From positions 62,001-126,000 of the forward strand of contig NZ_JAJQJH010000010.1 of the NCBI RefSeq assembly GCF_029544075.1: 64,000 nt of DNA, in the 5' to 3' direction. The position numbers and the translations under genes were made by a program. The DNA is from Chromohalobacter canadensis. GTDB lineage: Bacteria; Pseudomonadota; Gammaproteobacteria; Pseudomonadales; Halomonadaceae. The notes beneath the pieces were generated by a model. The model saw nothing but the letters and a program-made list of their open reading frames with translations, was not told the DNA's origin and ran no database searches. Below are positions 61,376 to 64,000 of this stretch, in pieces (position 1 is the first letter of the stretch; each line of letters begins with the position of its first letter).

Positions 61376-63580
61376 TTAACGATAGGAATAGTTGTAATAG
61401 CCGTAGGTGTATGCTGTAGCCGCCTTGCGCTCCAAGCCATTGAGTATCGCGCCCTTGACGCGCACCCCACTGGTATCCAGACGCCGCATAGCCAGCTCGA
61501 CTTCCTTGGGCGGATTAACCTGGAAGCGTGCCACCATCAGGGTCGTGCCCACGCACTTGCCGATCACCGTGGCATCGGTCACCGCCAGCACCGGCGGCGA
61601 GTCGACGATCACTAGGTCGTAACGCTCGCTAGCCGTAGCCAACAACTCAGTGAAGCGCGACGACGCCAGCAGTTCCGAGGCATTCGGCGGCACCACCCCG
61701 CGCGCCAAATACTCGAGCCCCTCGACGCTTTCTACAGGGCGCGCCATTTCCTCCAGCGAATGGCGACCGGCAAGGATCTCGCTCAAGCCATCCTCGGAAG
61801 GTCCCTTGAAGATCTTGTGCATCTGTCCCTTGCGCATGTCGCCGTCGATCACCAGTACACGCTGGCCGTTCTGGGCACACACCGCAGCCAGGTTGCCAGC
61901 AATGAAGCTCTTGCCCACGCCCGGGCTGGGCCCAGTGATCATCAAACGGTTGTCGGTACTATCGAGCATCGCGAAGTGCAAGCTGGTGCGTAGGCTACGC
62001 ATCGCCTCGATAGAGATGTCCAACGGACGATGCCACGCCAGTAGCCCCGCCGGTACGCTCTGCGAGCGTCCTCCCCGGCGAATGCGACGGCTGAGTTTGT
62101 TCTGATCGTCCGACTTGGGCACGATGGCATAGACCGGCAGACCTAGTTGTTCGAGCTGGTCGGGGCTTTCCAGGCCGCGGTTGAACATCGCCCGTAGCAT
62201 CACCAAAGCCACCGCGAACACTGCCCCCAGAAATGTCGCCAAAGCGATGATCATCATCTTGTCAGGCGCCACTGGCTGCGGAAATGGCTCTGCTTCATCC
62301 AGCACCCGCACATTACCCACAGTGCTGGCCTCCGCGATTTGCATTTCCTGCACCTTGTTGCGCAACTGCACATAGATTTCTTGATTGACGGAAACATCGC
62401 GCTGCATGCGCAACACTTCTTGCTGGGTTTCCGGCATACCGTCGATGCGCTCTTCCAGGGACGCCAGCTCCTTTTTCAGCTGCGCCTTCTTCTCCAGCAA
62501 GGCCGCATAGGTCGGGTGGCTGGGCGTGAAGCGTCGAGAGATTTCCGCTTCGGAGAACTCCAACTCATTGAGCTGACTTTCCAGGTTGACCACACGGTCG
62601 AGCACCGACTGGGTCTCCATAGAAATATCTACGCTGTCGTTTTCGGAGCGATAGGCGTTGAGTTGTTGCTCGGCACTAGAAAGCTCACCACGCACCTCAG
62701 GCACTTGCTTATTCAGAAACTCCAGGCTCTTGCGCGCCTCCTCGGACTGACGCTGGATATTCTGCGTGACATAGATATCACCGATGGTGGCCAATATCCG
62801 CTCGGCCAATGCAGGCGACGGGTCGGTCAGGGTCCAGGCCAGAATCCCCGTACCATTACCCCGCTCGGCAATGCCAAAATTATTGCGTAGATGATCGACG
62901 GCCACCACGCGCTGCGCATGGGTCAGAGTGAAGGTCGCGCCTGGCGCCGCCGCAATCGACTCTACCTCCACGCCCACCGCACCGGCGAGAAAGCTCTCCT
63001 CCTCGCCGACAACGCCCTCACCCAGACGCTCGCCACGGTAGTTCAAGGCATAGCGGGTCTCGTCGAGTACTTCGAGGGTGAAAGTCTGTCCCAAGTAATC
63101 ATCAGCCACGGGCATACCAGCGACCTGAATACGATCATCGCCCCAGGCATAACCCCAGTCCTGTGCGAAGGCAGGCGCGGTGATCTTGTGGCGCTGCAAA
63201 AAACCGCCGATGAACGGCACGCGTACCGGCTCGACGCGGATATCTAGGTTGAGCAGATCCACCGCACGGCCGAGCACCATGCGCGATTTCATAATCTCCA
63301 TCTCCGAGCGCGACGGTGGCGTTTGCGAAAGCATCGACATCGACGCATCCGCCAGTGGGTTATTGGGACTCTTGGTTTCCACCTGGACCAGCGACTTGGC
63401 CTGAAAGATCGGCGTCTTGAGAAAGGCATACGCCGTCCCCAAAAACGCGAACAGTACAATCAGGCTGATCACCAAGCCCTTGGCGTCGAACAAGAGGCCT
63501 AAAATGCGCCCCAGCTCCATGTCATTGCCATCGTCATTATCGGTTTTATTGGTTTGTGGGGCAGGTACATTGAGATTCAT
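61376..63580 (-). CDS. wzc: Wzc-type chain-length protein with tyrosine autokinase domain
   Basis: A 734-residue co-polymerase controlling polymer length and export. The N-terminal Wzz domain has membrane helices at about 35-53 and 441-464, with a long periplasmic coiled-coil region between (EARKSLEFLNKQVPEVRGEL near 281-300). The cytoplasmic BY-kinase has Walker A GPSPGVGKS (550-558), Walker A' VLVIDGDMR (576-584) and Walker B LVIVDSPP (656-663). The C-terminus carries a Tyr cluster (Y724, 726, 728, 729, 731, 733), the autophosphorylation site. GGAG lies about 10 bases before the ATG. A cognate phosphatase gene was not seen here. Confidence 0.95.
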   Translation of the reverse strand: MNLNVPAPQTNKTDNDDGNDMELGRILGLLFDAKGLVISLIVLFAFLGTAYAFLKTPIFQAKSLVQVETKSPNNPLADASMSMLSQTPPSRSEMEIMKSRMVLGRAVDLLNLDIRVEPVRVPFIGGFLQRHKITAPAFAQDWGYAWGDDRIQVAGMPVADDYLGQTFTLEVLDETRYALNYRGERLGEGVVGEEESFLAGAVGVEVESIAAAPGATFTLTHAQRVVAVDHLRNNFGIAERGNGTGILAWTLTDPSPALAERILATIGDIYVTQNIQRQSEEARKSLEFLNKQVPEVRGELSSAEQQLNAYRSENDSVDISMETQSVLDRVVNLESQLNELEFSEAEISRRFTPSHPTYAALLEKKAQLKKELASLEERIDGMPETQQEVLRMQRDVSVNQEIYVQLRNKVQEMQIAEASTVGNVRVLDEAEPFPQPVAPDKMMIIALATFLGAVFAVALVMLRAMFNRGLESPDQLEQLGLPVYAIVPKSDDQNKLSRRIRRGGRSQSVPAGLLAWHRPLDISIEAMRSLRTSLHFAMLDSTDNRLMITGPSPGVGKSFIAGNLAAVCAQNGQRVLVIDGDMRKGQMHKIFKGPSEDGLSEILAGRHSLEEMARPVESVEGLEYLARGVVPPNASELLASSRFTELLATASERYDLVIVDSPPVLAVTDATVIGKCVGTTLMVARFQVNPPKEVELAMRRLDTSGVRVKGAILNGLERKAATAYTYGYYNYSYR

Positions 63581-63678
63581 AAAATTCCCACTCCAAGAGA
63601 ATGTGGGCTCGAGGCCCGACGCCGTGTCATATCAATGCATTAGGCGGCAGCGACGGCGGGCCTTGAGACAATGACGGC

Positions 63679-64000
63679 TTAAAAATCGTCGTTGAGGTCC
63701 TTGATGTCACGTGTGGTCTGCGACAGCTGGTAGATCGCCGTCACGCTAGGCAGGATCTGGCTGATGACGCGGTTCCAACGCGCCATCGGCGCGGCGGTGA
63801 CATACACCACATCGGTGGGCTGGAGGATGAATTCCGACCCCAGTGCAAAGGCGATCGCGCTCTCGGCGTTGAGCTGGTAAACAGTCGCGTAGGTTTCGCT
63901 GTCGACATCCTGATTGCGGCGAATCACGAAGATACCCGAAGCATCGGCGCTGTTCTCATTGATGCCCCCGGCCTGTGACAAGGCATTGGTCAGCGAGAAG
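63679..64000 (-). CDS. wza: Polysaccharide export outer-membrane protein (Wza-like), 3' part only
   Basis: The C-terminal 106 residues are present; the gene continues past the right end of the window. SLTNALSQAGGINENSADAS and GIFVIRRNQ are typical of the SLBB domain of Wza/GumB proteins, and FILQPTDVVYVTAAPMARWNRVISQILP is their usual C-terminal stretch before the helix that forms the outer-membrane pore. It should work with the Wzc encoded 98 bp downstream. Confidence 0.9.
   Translation of the reverse strand, partial: FSLTNALSQAGGINENSADASGIFVIRRNQDVDSETYATVYQLNAESAIAFALGSEFILQPTDVVYVTAAPMARWNRVISQILPSVTAIYQLSQTTRDIKDLNDDF

Noticed and set aside
1-64000. CRISPR arrays, tRNA or rRNA genes, prophage or complete insertion sequences
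   Set aside because: No regularly spaced repeats, cloverleaf-like genes, integrase or transposase were recognised on either strand.
53083-64000. RfaH/ops (GGCGGTAG) or JUMPstart element for the EPS operon
   Set aside because: None was recognised in the promoter-like gaps; the operon's true promoter is probably to the right of the window.

Overview
The window is a GC-rich stretch of a proteobacterial chromosome. Gene content and style (TRAP and TTT transporters for organic acids, many sugar-acid enzymes, an exopolysaccharide locus) fit a halophilic gammaproteobacterium of the Halomonadaceae, most likely Chromohalobacter or Halomonas; this placement is from family knowledge and was not tested by a search. 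No tRNA, rRNA, CRISPR array, complete insertion sequence or prophage was found. The window opens inside ugd and closes inside a wza-type gene.

Region 1 (1-4.6 kb, minus strand): ugd and a UDP-glucuronate 4-epimerase-like gene (UDP-glucose to UDP-GlcA to UDP-GalA), a small unknown membrane protein, a 141-bp imperfect palindrome, an SDR dehydrogenase and a LysR regulator.

Region 2 (4.7-29.4 kb) is a block of hydroxy-acid and sugar-acid catabolism. It holds an Fe-type alcohol dehydrogenase; a tripartite tricarboxylate transporter followed by two dehydrogenases (LDH2 and 3-hydroxyisobutyrate-dehydrogenase families); a GntR regulator with two apparent winged helices; and a UxaA/GarD-family dehydratase. 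A non-phosphorylative L-fuconate route follows (fucD, a TRAP transporter, an FAD oxidase, an FCD-GntR regulator, a BDH2-type SDR and an FAH-family hydrolase). Next is an L-galactonate/altronate module (LgoD-like dehydrogenase, uxaA, UxaB-like reductase and a second TRAP transporter). Two short operator-like motifs recur at promoters across this block and suggest shared GntR control.

Region 3 (29.4-34.1 kb): an oxidative D-xylose module. A ROK repressor faces a Caulobacter-type xylose dehydrogenase, a sugar:H+ symporter and an SMP-30 lactonase. A textbook XylR-like operator, TTAGTTAA-N5-TTAACTAA, lies between the repressor and the dehydrogenase.

Region 4 (34.2-41 kb, minus): a chemoreceptor transcribed directly after a solitary periplasmic binding protein, a DadA-like FAD oxidoreductase, and a Cache-HAMP-PAS-GGDEF diguanylate cyclase.

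Region 5 (41-64 kb, all minus, read right to left): a long exopolysaccharide locus. It runs wza, wzc, glycosyltransferases, a Wzy-like polymerase, an acyltransferase, a polysaccharide deacetylase, galE, a Wzx-like flippase and an asparagine-synthase-like amidotransferase. It ends in a cassette encoding what looks like a complete polyprenyl-phosphate-arabinofuranose pathway: UbiA-type phosphoribosyltransferase, HAD phosphatase, DprE1, DprE2, a candidate flippase and GT-C-type membrane proteins. A rho-independent terminator at 41104-41133 closes the unit. The locus is a base-composition mosaic: the GC-rich arabinose core sits between two AT-rich blocks. The arabinose cassette, best known from mycobacteria, is the most striking thing in the window.
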